NCBI RefSeq assembly: GCF_900142785.1
Contig: NZ_FRCD01000010.1
Location: 124,001 to 188,000 of the forward strand
Reading direction: 5' to 3'
From: Chryseobacterium carnipullorum
GTDB taxonomy: Bacteria; Bacteroidota; Bacteroidia; Flavobacteriales; Weeksellaceae
Length of the DNA: 64,000 nt
Shown here: piece after piece, positions 15,808 to 25,500 of the stretch
How the letters are laid out: each line of letters opens with the position of its first letter
How positions within the stretch are numbered: position 1 is the first letter of the stretch
Translations under genes and position numbers: made by a program
Notes under the pieces: model-generated
Told to the model about the DNA's origin: nothing
The model's input: only the letters and a program-made list of their open reading frames with translations
The model's database searches: none

Positions 15808-16290
15808 TTATTTTTTAATATAAAGTTGAGGACTTAAGTTGGGAAAATATTTTCTTACTGATTCAATGCTTTTCCCTGAAGTGTCTATAAATTTCCAAAG
15901 TTTTCCATTGTCTTTTGAAATGGCAATCAGATAATAATCACCTAAGATAATACCTTTAGGAGTTTCCATTTCTATTCTTTGATGAACTACTGTTTGCAGT
16001 TCATTTTTAGTATGAACAATATCAGAAACATCAGAAAAGTTTACTTTTTTAAAAGTATATCCTGCCTTACTCATTTTTTCAACAGCATCTACTGATGTAC
16101 TGATCATTTTCTTTTTATCTCCAAACATTTTTATAACGCCATCGTCCACATAATTACTGTACGCATTATAATTTTTTTCCATAAAATATTTTCTCATTTC
16201 AGTGGCCTGTTTGATCACTGTTTCTTTATAGTTCTGAGAAAAATAGAGACTGCCAGCAAATAACAGAGATAGTAAAAATATTTTTTTCAT
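15808..16290 (-). CDS. Exported protein, possibly NTF2-like, unknown function
   Basis: 160 aa with a signal peptide (KIFLLSLLFAGSLYFSQ). The mature part begins with a helix (KQATEMRKYFMEKNYNAYSNYVDD) and continues in strands, compatible with an NTF2/SnoaL-like cone fold of the kind seen in DUF4440-type proteins. No active-site motif recognised. Its ATG overlaps the nadA stop by one base (TAATG), so it is translationally coupled to nadA, although no functional link is obvious. Confidence 0.75.
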   Translation of the reverse strand: MKKIFLLSLLFAGSLYFSQNYKETVIKQATEMRKYFMEKNYNAYSNYVDDGVIKMFGDKKKMISTSVDAVEKMSKAGYTFKKVNFSDVSDIVHTKNELQTVVHQRIEMETPKGIILGDYYLIAISKDNGKLWKFIDTSGKSIESVRKYFPNLSPQLYIKK

Positions 16291-17309
16291 TATTTGATAG
16301 ACTTCGAAAGATCCAGCATTGCCTCAATGGGTTTCAAAGCTCTTAAACGAAGTTCTTCGTCAATAAGGATTTCCGGAAGTTCATATTTCATGCACAGGTA
16401 CAACTTCTCCATCGTATTACGTTTCATATAGAAACACTCCGAACAGTTACAGCTTTCGTCAAATACAAGAGCGGGAATCAATTCTTTGTGTGGAGCACGT
16501 TTTCTCATTTCATGAAGAATTCCTTCCTCAGTGGCAATAATGAATTTCTGACAATCGTCTTTTTCTACAAAATTCAACAGGGCAGAAGTAGAACCGATGA
16601 AATGAGCCAGTTTTAATACGGCTTCCTCGCTTTCAGGATGGGCAATCATTTTCGCGTCAGGATTTTCTGCTAACTGTTGTGCAATTCTTTCCATAGAAAA
16701 TGCTTCATGTACGATGCAGCTTCCATCCCAAAGGATCATATCGCGGCCGGTTTTTTTAGATAGATATCTTCCTAGATTTTTATCTGGTGCAAAGATGATC
16801 GGTCGGTCTTTCGGCAGGGCTTCAATCACTGTTTCAGCGTTTGAGCTGGTCACAATGATATCACTTTCTGCTTTAGTTTCAGCATTACAGTTGATGTAGG
16901 TAGCGATAAGCGCATTAGGATGCTGTTCACGCATTTTTCTCAAACCTTCTCCTGAACATCCGTCTGCAAGAGAACATCCGGCCATGGTATCCGGAAGAAC
17001 TACTTTTTTAGTCGGGTTCAGAATTTTAGCGGCTTCTGCCATGAAATGTACTCCACAGAATACAATCATGTCTGCATTGGTGTCTTTGGCCTGTCTTGCC
17101 AGCTGTAAAGAATCTCCCAGGAAATCGGCGATATCCTGAATTTCTCCCGGCTGGTAATAATGGGCAAGGATTACTGCATTTTTTTCTTCCTTAAGCTTAA
17201 GAATAGCTTTCACCAATTCTTCTACTTGAGGAATCGCTATATCTTTGATATCCAGAAATCCTCTTACAGGAATTGCAGATTTAGCTTTTTCTAATGTTTC
17301 GGTACTCAT
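16290..17309 (-). CDS. nadA: Quinolinate synthase
   Basis: 339 aa. NadA condenses iminoaspartate with dihydroxyacetone phosphate to quinolinate for NAD synthesis, using a [4Fe-4S] cluster. The N-terminal motif NAVILAHYYQPGEIQDIADFLGDS is intact. Candidate cluster Cys are in the AGCSLADGCSG segment (about 107-115), in the middle of the protein and in the C-terminal NCSECFYM region. NadB is not in the window. The upstream gap (17310-17420) carries a TTAGAAATTAGA-type repeat. Confidence 0.96.
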   Translation of the reverse strand: MSTETLEKAKSAIPVRGFLDIKDIAIPQVEELVKAILKLKEEKNAVILAHYYQPGEIQDIADFLGDSLQLARQAKDTNADMIVFCGVHFMAEAAKILNPTKKVVLPDTMAGCSLADGCSGEGLRKMREQHPNALIATYINCNAETKAESDIIVTSSNAETVIEALPKDRPIIFAPDKNLGRYLSKKTGRDMILWDGSCIVHEAFSMERIAQQLAENPDAKMIAHPESEEAVLKLAHFIGSTSALLNFVEKDDCQKFIIATEEGILHEMRKRAPHKELIPALVFDESCNCSECFYMKRNTMEKLYLCMKYELPEILIDEELRLRALKPIEAMLDLSKSIK

Positions 17310-17336
17310 ATCAACCTCAATTTTTTTTATTATAGA

Positions 17337-17418
17337 ATTTAGAGATTAGAAATTAGAATTTAGAGTTTTGGTGTGACTTAAATGGGTATATCGGTACAAC
17401 TAATTTCTAATTTCTAGC
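17337..17418. repeat. Inverted TTAGAAATTAGA repeat between gmk and nadA
   Basis: TTAGAGATTAGAAATTAGAA-like repeats near 17339-17366 face AATTTCTAATTTCTAG near 17401-17417 in inverted orientation, giving a possible hairpin. Related direct repeats occur at 17988-18018 and 41918-41957. Confidence 0.55.
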
Positions 17419-17420
17419 AT

Positions 17421-17987
17421 CTAGTTTCTTTCTATAAATTTTTTTATTAAACTTTCTATTTCTCTTTTTGCTTCGTCAAGATCGTTATTGATAACGATCT
17501 TGTCAAATTCTTTTGCATAGGTAATTTCTTCTCCTGCTTTTGCTACCCGGGTTTGAATGGTTTCTGCATCATCTGTGTTTCTGGAGATCAATCTTCGTTC
17601 CAATTCTTCTACGGAAGGTGGTTCAATAAAAATGGACAGGGCTTTCTCTCCAAAATATTTTTTTAAAGAAATTCCTCCTTTTACATCCACATCAAAAATA
17701 ACGACCTTTCCTGCATTCCAGATCTTTTCCACTTCCGATTTTAAAGTACCGTAATATTTATCAGTATACACTTCTTCAAATTCTACAAAAGCATCTTCCG
17801 CTATTTTCTGTCTGAATTCATCCGGACTCAAAAAATGGTAATCCACGGCATGAGCTTCACTTCCTCTCGGCTGTCTTGTCGTACATGAGATAGAAAATGC
17901 CAGTTCAGGAAATGTTTCCAGAGAATGCCTTACTAATGTAGTTTTCCCGCTCCCGGATGGTGCTGAAAATATGATAACTTTATTCAT
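17421..17987 (-). CDS. gmk: Guanylate kinase
   Basis: 188 aa, normal length. It phosphorylates GMP to GDP. The P-loop is SAPSGSGKTTL near residues 8-18, the GMP-binding region includes SCTTRQPRGSE near 34-44, and the lid contains RLISRNTDD. It follows yicC on the same strand, a common neighbour pair in bacteria. Confidence 0.96.
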   Translation of the reverse strand: MNKVIIFSAPSGSGKTTLVRHSLETFPELAFSISCTTRQPRGSEAHAVDYHFLSPDEFRQKIAEDAFVEFEEVYTDKYYGTLKSEVEKIWNAGKVVIFDVDVKGGISLKKYFGEKALSIFIEPPSVEELERRLISRNTDDAETIQTRVAKAGEEITYAKEFDKIVINNDLDEAKREIESLIKKFIERN

Positions 17988-18020
17988 TTAGATTAGAGAT
18001 TTTTAGATTAGAGATACAAG
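17988..18020. repeat. TTAGATTAGAGAT direct repeat
   Basis: Two near copies of TTAGATTAGAGAT in the gmk-yicC gap, related to the repeat at 17337. Confidence 0.45.
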
Positions 18021-18057
18021 AATAAAATCTATGATCTCCTGTCTATAGGTCTATGGT

Positions 18058-18915
18058 CTATAATACGTTTAACGTTTGTTCTTTAATTTTTTCCAAATCA
18101 TCTTTCATCATGACTACCAGTTTCTGGATTTCTGCATGATTGGCTTTTGACCCTAAAGTATTGATCTCTCTTCCGATCTCCTGAGAAATAAAACCAAGTT
18201 TTTTTCCGTTGAAATCTTCATTGTCCATTACTTCCTGGTAATATTTCAAATGCTGGGTAAGTCTTACTTTTTCTTCTGCAATATCAAGTTTCTCCGTAAA
18301 ATAAGCCATTTCCTGATAGAAACGGGTTTCGTCTACATTTTCGAATTCCTTCAAAGATTTTTGATAACGTTCTTTTACTGCAATGATTCTTTCTTCTTCA
18401 AAAGGAATGACTTCAGCAAGATATTTATCAATATTCTGGATATTTCTGGCCAGTTCTTCGTGTAAGATTCCTCCTTCCGTCTTTCTGAATTCCATAAAAC
18501 GATCCACCGCTGCATGAACGATCTTCGCTAAAGATTCCCACTCACCTTCCGTAAGCTCGTCTGGTCTAGACGTGATCGCATCAGGAAGTCTTACCGCCAT
18601 TTTCAGGTATTCAAAGTCTGGTCCGTCAGAAGCGATGTTGCGAAGTTCATTGATATAAGAATCAATTAAGCTTCTATTGATCTTCACATCATTAGTTTCC
18701 TCAAGGTTCTCCAGATTGATGTAGCAGTCTACCTTTCCACGGATAATTCTGTCATTAAGGATTTTTCTGATTTCGAATTCTTTTTCTTTGTAACGTAAAG
18801 GAACTTTGATATTTAAATCAAAGCTTTTGCTGTTCAATGATTTAATATCTATTGAAATCTTTTTACCTTCAAAAACACCTTCGGCTCTGCCGAATCCGGT
18901 CATTGATAAAATCAT
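18058..18915 (-). CDS. yicC: YicC family protein
   Basis: 285 aa with the two conserved ends of the family: MTGFGRAEG at the N-terminus (from residue 5) and a Glu-rich C-terminal half ending in IKEQTLNVL. The C-terminal domain has the EIGREINTLGSKANHAEIQ motif. The E. coli homologue is reported to be an endoribonuclease; the role in Bacteroidetes is not established. It precedes gmk, and its promoter lies in the short gap to the divergent miaA. Confidence 0.9.
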   Translation of the reverse strand: MILSMTGFGRAEGVFEGKKISIDIKSLNSKSFDLNIKVPLRYKEKEFEIRKILNDRIIRGKVDCYINLENLEETNDVKINRSLIDSYINELRNIASDGPDFEYLKMAVRLPDAITSRPDELTEGEWESLAKIVHAAVDRFMEFRKTEGGILHEELARNIQNIDKYLAEVIPFEEERIIAVKERYQKSLKEFENVDETRFYQEMAYFTEKLDIAEEKVRLTQHLKYYQEVMDNEDFNGKKLGFISQEIGREINTLGSKANHAEIQKLVVMMKDDLEKIKEQTLNVL

Positions 18916-18932
18916 AGTTTTTTATTGTTGTA

Positions 18933-18940
18933 CAAAGATA
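18933..18940 (-). promoter_or_regulatory. -7 box of yicC
   Basis: TATCTTTG on the minus strand, 18 nt before the yicC ATG. A TTTC at about the -33 position is a weak match. Confidence 0.55.
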
Positions 18941-19046
18941 AACATTTAAATTAGCACTGTGAAATCGCAGTGATTTGGAAACCACAATTAATGAGGAAGA
19001 TTTTAGATTCCATATGACCTTTAAAAAACAAATAAATAAACTACAT

Positions 19047-19958
19047 ATGAAAAATTTGATTTCTGTTGTAGGACCCACTGGAATAGGCAAAACGAGACTG
19101 GCAATTGATCTGGCCAACCATTTCAATACGGAAATTATTTCGTGTGATTCCCGTCAGTTTTTTAAAGAAATGAAAATAGGAACGGCGTCGCCCTCGGAAG
19201 ACGAACTGGCACAGGCACCTCATCATTTTATTGGGAATCTTTCAGTTAAAGAATACTATTCTATCGGTCAGTATGAGGAAGATGCTTTAAAAAAACTTAA
19301 TGAACTTTTTGTTAATCATGACACCGTCATTTTGGTAGGTGGAAGTATGATGTATGAAAAAGCGGTTATTGAAGGTTTGAATGACCTGCCTGAAGCTGAT
19401 GAAAACAATCAGAAAAAGTTACAGGAAATCTTTGACACGGAAGGAATCGAAAAACTTCAGCAGATTTTGAAAGAGCTCGATCCCGAGTATTTCGGAGTGG
19501 TAGATTTTCACAATCACAGAAGACTTTTACGGGCTATTGATGTGATCTGGCAGACGAATAAAAAATATTCCGAGCAGATCGCTGTTTCACAGGATTCCAG
19601 AGATTTCAATGTGATCCGGATAGGAATTGAAGCGTCCAGAGAAGATCTGTATGACAGAATCAACAGAAGGGTAGAGGTCATGATGGAGAAAGGACTTTTG
19701 GCAGAAGCGGAAGTTCTGGAGGAATTTAAAGATCTGACAGCTTTGAAAACGGTTGGATATGCAGAATTGTTCAAATATTTTGATGGAGAATGGGATCTTG
19801 AGTTTGCCGTTTCTGAGATCAAAAAAAACAGTCGAAGATACGCAAAACGCCAGCTGACATGGTACAGGAAAGCTGATGATATTCATTATCTGCAATTGGG
19901 CTATTCACAGGAAGATTTTGAAGAGCTGCTTCAGTGGATCTCTGAACAGGAAAAATAA
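19047..19958 (+). CDS. miaA: tRNA dimethylallyltransferase
   Basis: 303 aa from the ATG at 19047 (MKNLISVVGPTGIGKT), where the family normally begins; in-frame ATGs at 18975 and 19014 only add an uncharacteristic tail. MiaA puts a dimethylallyl group on A37 of tRNAs reading UNN codons. The P-loop GPTGIGKT is at residues 8-15, followed by SCDSRQFFKEM for DMAPP/tRNA binding and a C-terminal RRYAKRQLTWYR motif typical of the enzyme. Confidence 0.95.
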   Translation: MKNLISVVGPTGIGKTRLAIDLANHFNTEIISCDSRQFFKEMKIGTASPSEDELAQAPHHFIGNLSVKEYYSIGQYEEDALKKLNELFVNHDTVILVGGSMMYEKAVIEGLNDLPEADENNQKKLQEIFDTEGIEKLQQILKELDPEYFGVVDFHNHRRLLRAIDVIWQTNKKYSEQIAVSQDSRDFNVIRIGIEASREDLYDRINRRVEVMMEKGLLAEAEVLEEFKDLTALKTVGYAELFKYFDGEWDLEFAVSEIKKNSRRYAKRQLTWYRKADDIHYLQLGYSQEDFEELLQWISEQEK

Positions 19959-20100
19959 TTTTTTATAAATATTATGGTTTAACCCATTGATATTCTATGT
20001 GGTTCGTGTTTTTTTTGTGTTGTTTTATATTAAAAAAAACTGTTACTTTGTTCTGATAAAAGATATCGGATTTATATTTATACAATCAAAAGCAAAGAAA

Positions 20101-20271
20101 ATGGAAAATAATCAGGTTAAATTGTTAAAGGCTCTGGCTAAAAGTATAAGAGCCGAGAAGAAGGATAGAACCAAGATTTTAACCTCTTTGCAGTCTGCTA
20201 AAATTCTTACCAAGAATGAAAATTTTACTGGCACATACAGTAATTTAAAAAGAGTTGTTTCCACTAAATAA
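20101..20271 (+). CDS. Small protein, candidate antitoxin
   Basis: 56 aa from the ATG at 20101; a longer in-frame start at 19987 would pass through AT-rich intergenic DNA. The protein is basic and helical, with KLLKALAKSIRAEKKDRTK followed by SLQSAKILTKNENFTGTYSNLKR, like a small helix-turn-helix or partner-binding protein. It ends 11 nt before the ART-like gene, so the two are surely cotranscribed. Small gene first, putative ADP-ribosyltransferase second, is the usual toxin-antitoxin order. The antitoxin role is inference. Confidence 0.6.
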   Translation: MENNQVKLLKALAKSIRAEKKDRTKILTSLQSAKILTKNENFTGTYSNLKRVVSTK

Positions 20272-20282
20272 TATTCTTTCTA

Positions 20283-20918
20283 ATGCTTTACAGTAGCCGT
20301 CCAAATTTAATGATTGGATTTCATGGGTGCGATGAGTCTGTTAGAAACGAACTGGTTAATAATCCTAATAAAATCAAAAAAAGTCAGGAAAAATTTGACT
20401 GGCTAGGGAATGGTTTTTATGTATGGGAAAATAATTTTGAAAGAGCATTAAAATGGGCTGAAGACAAACTTGAAAGAGGTACTGTAGCCAATCCGTCTGT
20501 GGTTGGAGTAATTTATCAGTTAGATTATTGTTTGGATTTCACAGACTCTCAGTTTATTGGGGTATTATGTGATTATTATGAACTGCTTAAAACTGATTTA
20601 GAATTTACAGGAAAAAAATTACCCCAGAATAAGGATGTGAAGAGAGATGCCCACCAGGATTTAGTATTAAGAGAACTTGATTGTGCCGTCATAGAATATC
20701 TGCATCAAAAAATTGAGGATGCAATAAAAAGAGATGAAGAGGAAAAAGGGTTTAGCGAGATCAGGAGATTTGATACTGCCAGAGGAATTTTTACGGAAGG
20801 TGGGCCAGCCTATGAAGGGGCTGGCATACAAACTAAAAACCACATCCAGATTTGTATCAGAAATTTGAATTGCATCAAAGGGTTTTTCATCCCTAGAGAA
20901 ACAGCTAAATTTCCTTAA
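20283..20918 (+). CDS. Putative ADP-ribosyltransferase-like (DUF3990-like) toxin
   Basis: 211 aa, no signal peptide or membrane helix. The N-terminus has the pattern of ART-fold domains: GFHGCDESV near residues 12-20 (first-strand His), then DWLGNGFYVWENNFERALKWAED near 39-61 (the G-x-G-F-Y plus helix motif of DUF3990-like proteins), then a strand VGVIYQLDY. A Glu in VLRELDCAVIEY (about 132-143) is a candidate catalytic Glu. By family resemblance it may modify a host target with NAD. Preceded by a 56-aa gene that could be its antitoxin. Family assignment is by eye and needs a profile search. Confidence 0.6.
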   Translation: MLYSSRPNLMIGFHGCDESVRNELVNNPNKIKKSQEKFDWLGNGFYVWENNFERALKWAEDKLERGTVANPSVVGVIYQLDYCLDFTDSQFIGVLCDYYELLKTDLEFTGKKLPQNKDVKRDAHQDLVLRELDCAVIEYLHQKIEDAIKRDEEEKGFSEIRRFDTARGIFTEGGPAYEGAGIQTKNHIQICIRNLNCIKGFFIPRETAKFP

Positions 20919-20930
20919 AAATAAACAAAA

Positions 20931-20955
20931 TGCGATCCCTGAATCAGAGACCGCA
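20931..20955 (-). terminator. Terminator between the toxin pair and the efflux operon
   Basis: Stem TGCGGTCTCTG/CAGGGATCGCA (minus strand, two G-U pairs) with a T-rich tail. It ends the RND operon and may also serve the convergent plus-strand pair. Confidence 0.7.
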
Positions 20956-20979
20956 CTAAAAACAATATAATTAAATTTA

Positions 20980-22392
20980 CTACTTCCAACCGCCACCAAG
21001 AGCTCTGTAAAGATCTACAATACTGCTTAGTCTCTGTCTTTTTACAGAAGCAAGATTGAGTTCAGCCTGCAGAGAATTCCCCTGAGCTGTAATTACTTCC
21101 AGGTAATTGGCCATACCGCCTTTGTAAAGCATTTCTGCACTTTTTATTCCGTTTTTCAACGTGGTTACCTGTTCTTTTGCTTTTTGTTCCTGAACTTTTA
21201 GGCTTTCGTTAGACACCAAAGCATCGGAAACTTCACCCACAGCATTTAAAACCGACTGACGGAACGCCAATACATTTTTCTCTCTTTGGATTTTAGCCAC
21301 ATTCAGATCTGTTTTCAATTGTCTTTTCTGGAAAAGAGGTTGAGTAATTCCTCCCAATACAGATCCGAACAAAGATGCCGGAATCTGAAACCAGTTATCG
21401 ATTTTAAATGAATTCACTCCTCCGTTTGCTGTGATTTTCAAGGCAGGATACATATTAGCCTGAGCTATCCCAACCATTGAATTGGATTCCAGCAAAACCA
21501 ATTCCTGCTGACGCACATCCGGACGACGGCTTACCATGGCTGCCGGAAGTCCTGCGGAAATATTCTGGGGAAGAGAAGTGTCAGACATTTCAATCGTTCT
21601 GTTGACTTTATTTGGATTTTCACCCACAAGGATACTCAAAGCATTTTCCTGAATGGCAATATTCTGTTCCAATTGAGTGATCAAAAGTTCTGTTAACTGT
21701 TTCTGAGCGGTTGCCTGCTGAACGCCTAAAGAAGTGGTATCTCCGCTTTGCCACATTTTTTCAGTAATGGAAAGGGTATTGGTGCTCAATTCCAGATTGG
21801 ATTTGGCAATCTGGATCTGTTTATCAAGCATTAATAAATTGTAATATCCCTGTGCAATAGCTGCTACTACCTGGGTCTGTACTGCTTTTGTAGCTTCATA
21901 AGTCTGCAGATACTGCATTCTTGAAACTTCCTGCTGATTTTTGATCTTTCCCCAGATATCTGCTTCCCACGAAAGATTGAATGCTGCATTATAATCTTCA
22001 ACGTGACTCTCACCTAAAAATGAATTCAGGCTTTTCCCGTTCATACTGTTTTCTGAAGGTTTTGAAATTTGTGCCGAAACACCAAAACCTACATCAGGGT
22101 ACTGAAGATATTTTGCCTGTTTCAGCTTTTCCTGTGAAGAAGCTACCTGTTTTAAAGCAATCTGAAGATCGTAGTTATTTTTAATTCCTTTTTCAATCAA
22201 TCCCTGTAAAATAGGATCGCTGAAAAACTGTTTCCATTCCAGATTGGCAACGCTTGCTGTATCAGCCGTAGCAGTGTACTGGAATTTTTCCGGAAGCTGA
22301 AGGTCCGGCTCCGTGTATGCCAGTTTGGACACACATGAAACCGCGCCTAAAGCCAATATAAGGGTGAGAATAAAATTCTTAATTCTTTTCAT
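20980..22392 (-). CDS. Outer membrane factor of RND efflux pump (TolC/OprM, NodT type)
   Basis: 470 aa from the ATG at 22392 (MKRIKNFILTLILALGAVSC), which gives a clean lipoprotein signal with lipobox GAVSC; the ATG at 22422 adds ten residues ahead of it. Two OEP repeats, each with long helices, form the trimeric channel: about 60-250 and 265-455. SMVGIAQANMYPAL and the RRPDVR motif are typical. The lipid anchor agrees with OprM-like proteins. Last gene of the operon with the adaptor and the RND pump; 129 nt separate it from the pump gene. Confidence 0.92.
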   Translation of the reverse strand: MKRIKNFILTLILALGAVSCVSKLAYTEPDLQLPEKFQYTATADTASVANLEWKQFFSDPILQGLIEKGIKNNYDLQIALKQVASSQEKLKQAKYLQYPDVGFGVSAQISKPSENSMNGKSLNSFLGESHVEDYNAAFNLSWEADIWGKIKNQQEVSRMQYLQTYEATKAVQTQVVAAIAQGYYNLLMLDKQIQIAKSNLELSTNTLSITEKMWQSGDTTSLGVQQATAQKQLTELLITQLEQNIAIQENALSILVGENPNKVNRTIEMSDTSLPQNISAGLPAAMVSRRPDVRQQELVLLESNSMVGIAQANMYPALKITANGGVNSFKIDNWFQIPASLFGSVLGGITQPLFQKRQLKTDLNVAKIQREKNVLAFRQSVLNAVGEVSDALVSNESLKVQEQKAKEQVTTLKNGIKSAEMLYKGGMANYLEVITAQGNSLQAELNLASVKRQRLSSIVDLYRALGGGWK

Positions 22393-22521
22393 AGTTTTAA
22401 ATAGACTTTTAGTTGAAAACAAAACTTTGAGAAGGTTTTATTAATGCAAAGAGGTCTTTAGTAGGAGAATACTTTGCTTTTATTGAACCATTAATATCTC
22501 AAAGTTTTGATATAATATATA

Positions 22522-25500
22522 TTAGTGAGCAGTGGCCAGAAGTTCTTCCTGTTGTTTTTTCAGAAGTCTTTTCTTTTTTCTGCTCGGCATTTTTTCATGC
22601 AGATACTGGAAGATCACATACATTACCGGAATAATGAAAATACCGAATACCACCCCTGTAAACATTCCCCCTACGGTACTGATACCGATAGAATGGTTAC
22701 CTTTTGCAGCAGCTCCCTGGCTCCAAACCAATGGAAGCATCCCGATAATAAAGGCAAATGAAGTCATCAGAATAGGTCTCAAACGTAATCTTGAAGCCTG
22801 AAGAGCAGACTCAATCAATGTTTTTCCTGCCTTTCTTCGCTGTACGGCAAATTCTACAATCAAAATCGCATTTTTCGCAAGAAGCCCGACAAGCATGATC
22901 AAACCAACCTGAACGTAAATATTATTATCAATTCCAGCCAGTCCCGTGAAAGCAAATACTCCGAAAATCCCTGTAGGAACTGTCAGAATAACAGCAAAAG
23001 GAAGAATATAACTTTCATATTGGGCGGCTAATAAGAAATACACAAATAATATACTTAAGAAGAATACAAAGGCCGTTTGTCCCCCTGTCTTGATTTCTTC
23101 ACGGGTAATTCCTGTCCATTCATATCCGTATCCTCTTGGTAATGATTTCTGAGCTACTTCTTCAACTGCTTTAATCGCATCTCCGGTACTGTAACCTGGT
23201 TTTGGAGTTCCATTAATCGTTACTGCGTTGAAAAGGTTATTTCTGGTTACAGTTTCAGGTCCGAAAGTTCTTTGTAAAGTAACCAGGGTCTTTACAGGAA
23301 CCATTTCGCCTGATTTATTTTTAACATAAATTCCTTCGAGAGAATTCGCATCGGTACGGTAAGGAATATCTGCCTGAGCCATTACTCTGTAATATTTCCC
23401 AAATCTGTTGAAATCTGAAACGAAACTACTTCCGTAATAGATCTGCATAGTCTGCATCAACTCTGTTATAGAAATGCCCAATTGATTGGCCTTATCAGCA
23501 TCTACATCAATCGTGTACTGAGGATTTCCTGCTGCATACGTCGTAAAGGCGAATGCAATTTCCGGACGTTTCATCAGTTCTCCGATGAAAGCCTGAGTGG
23601 TTGTTCCTAACTGTTCAAATGAACCATTGGTTTTATCCTGAAGCATGAATTCAAAACCGGAAACGTTACCAAAACCTTGTACGGTAGGGAAATTGAAGAA
23701 GAATGCGTTGGCATCTTTTACCTGCGATACTTTACCTGTTAAGGCAGCAGCAATTTGGTCAGGATCTTTCATTTCGCCACGGTCTTTATAATCTTTAAGC
23801 TTAATAAATCCTGCAGAATAAGGAGAAGCGTTGGCATTACTGATAAAGTTCATTCCATCGGCTACCCACAGGTGCTTCATGGATTTTTCAGCATTAACAA
23901 TTTTATCAATCTGCTCAGTAGCCCGGTTGGTTCTGTCCAGTGAACTTCCCGGAGGAGTATTCACTGCATACAAAACAAATCCTTGATCTTCCGTTGGAAT
24001 AAATCCTGTAGGGGCTTTATTGATCAGGAAAACACTTGCAGCAATGATCACGGCCAGACCTCCCACGGCAACCCATTTGTTTTTGATTAAAAACTTAAGG
24101 CTGTAAATGTACTTTTTGGTCATATTATTAAAGGCCACATTGAATGCGTTGAAAAACTTCGCTCCAAAACCTTTTTTATGATTATGCTCACCATGTTCTC
24201 CCTGAGGGTCGTTAAGCAATAATGCACAAAGAGCCGGACTCAATGTTAATGCATTGACTGCTGAGATCATGATCGCAATGACCAATGTAAAGGCAAACTG
24301 TCGGTAGAAAACTCCAGCAGGGCCCTGCATGAATCCAACCGGAATAAATACGGCACACATCACCAAAGTAATGGAAATAATCGCACCTGAAATTTCACTC
24401 ATAGAGTTGGTGGTGGCTTGTTCCACCGGCATTCCTGTCTGTTCCATCTTGGAATGGACGGCTTCAACCACAACGATCGCATCATCCACCACAATACCAA
24501 TGGCGAGTACCAGTGCGAACAGTGTAAGCATATTGATACTGAATCCAAATAATTGAAGGAAGAAGAAGGTACCAATAATGGCAACCGGAACCGCAATGGC
24601 CGGAATCAAAGTAGATCTGAAATCCTGAAGGAAGATATACACGACAATAAATACCAGGATAAATGCAATCACCAAAGTTTCTACCACCTGATGAATAGAG
24701 GCATCCAGGAAATCTTTAGAGTTGTACATAATGATCGGCTTTACTCCTTTTGGAAGGGTCGTTGAAAACTGATCGACCTGTTTTTCAATTTCAGTCAGAA
24801 TTTCATTGGCATTGGAACCCGCCGTTTGAAGGATCGCGAACCCTGCTACAGGTTTACCGTCCACTCTGTTGGCTGCTGTATAAGTATAGGAACCGAATTC
24901 TACTCTTGCAACATCTTTTAATCTTAAAAATGAACCGTCATTATTGGCTTTAATCGCAATGTTTTCGTAGTCCTCGTTTTTGCTTAATTTACCTTTATAC
25001 TTTAAAATATATTCGTAGGTTTCCTTACTTCCTTGTCCAAGACGTCCTGGCGCAGCTTCAAGGTTATGGTCTTTAATTGCTGCCATTACTTCCTGTGGAG
25101 AAAGATTATTAGCGGCTAACCGGTCCGGTTTCAGCCAGATTCTCATCGAGTAATCCCTCGTTCCGAAAACCTGTGCCTGAGCAACCCCCGGAATACGCTG
25201 TATCTGCGGAATAACGTTGATTTTAAGATAGTTTTGAAGAAACAGTTCATCATATTGCTTAGGATCATCACTTGACAATCCCATAAACATGATCATACTG
25301 TTCTGTACTTTCTGTGTGGAAATTCCGGCCTGAACTACTTCCTGAGGAAGCTGGCTCATGGCTTTGGAAACCCGGTTCTGCACGTTTACAGCAGCATTAT
25401 CTGCATCTGAACCCTGCTTGAAAAACACACTCAGGGTCATAGTACCGTCATTACTCGAGTTGGAAGTCATATAAGTCATATTCTCAACGCCATTCACTGC

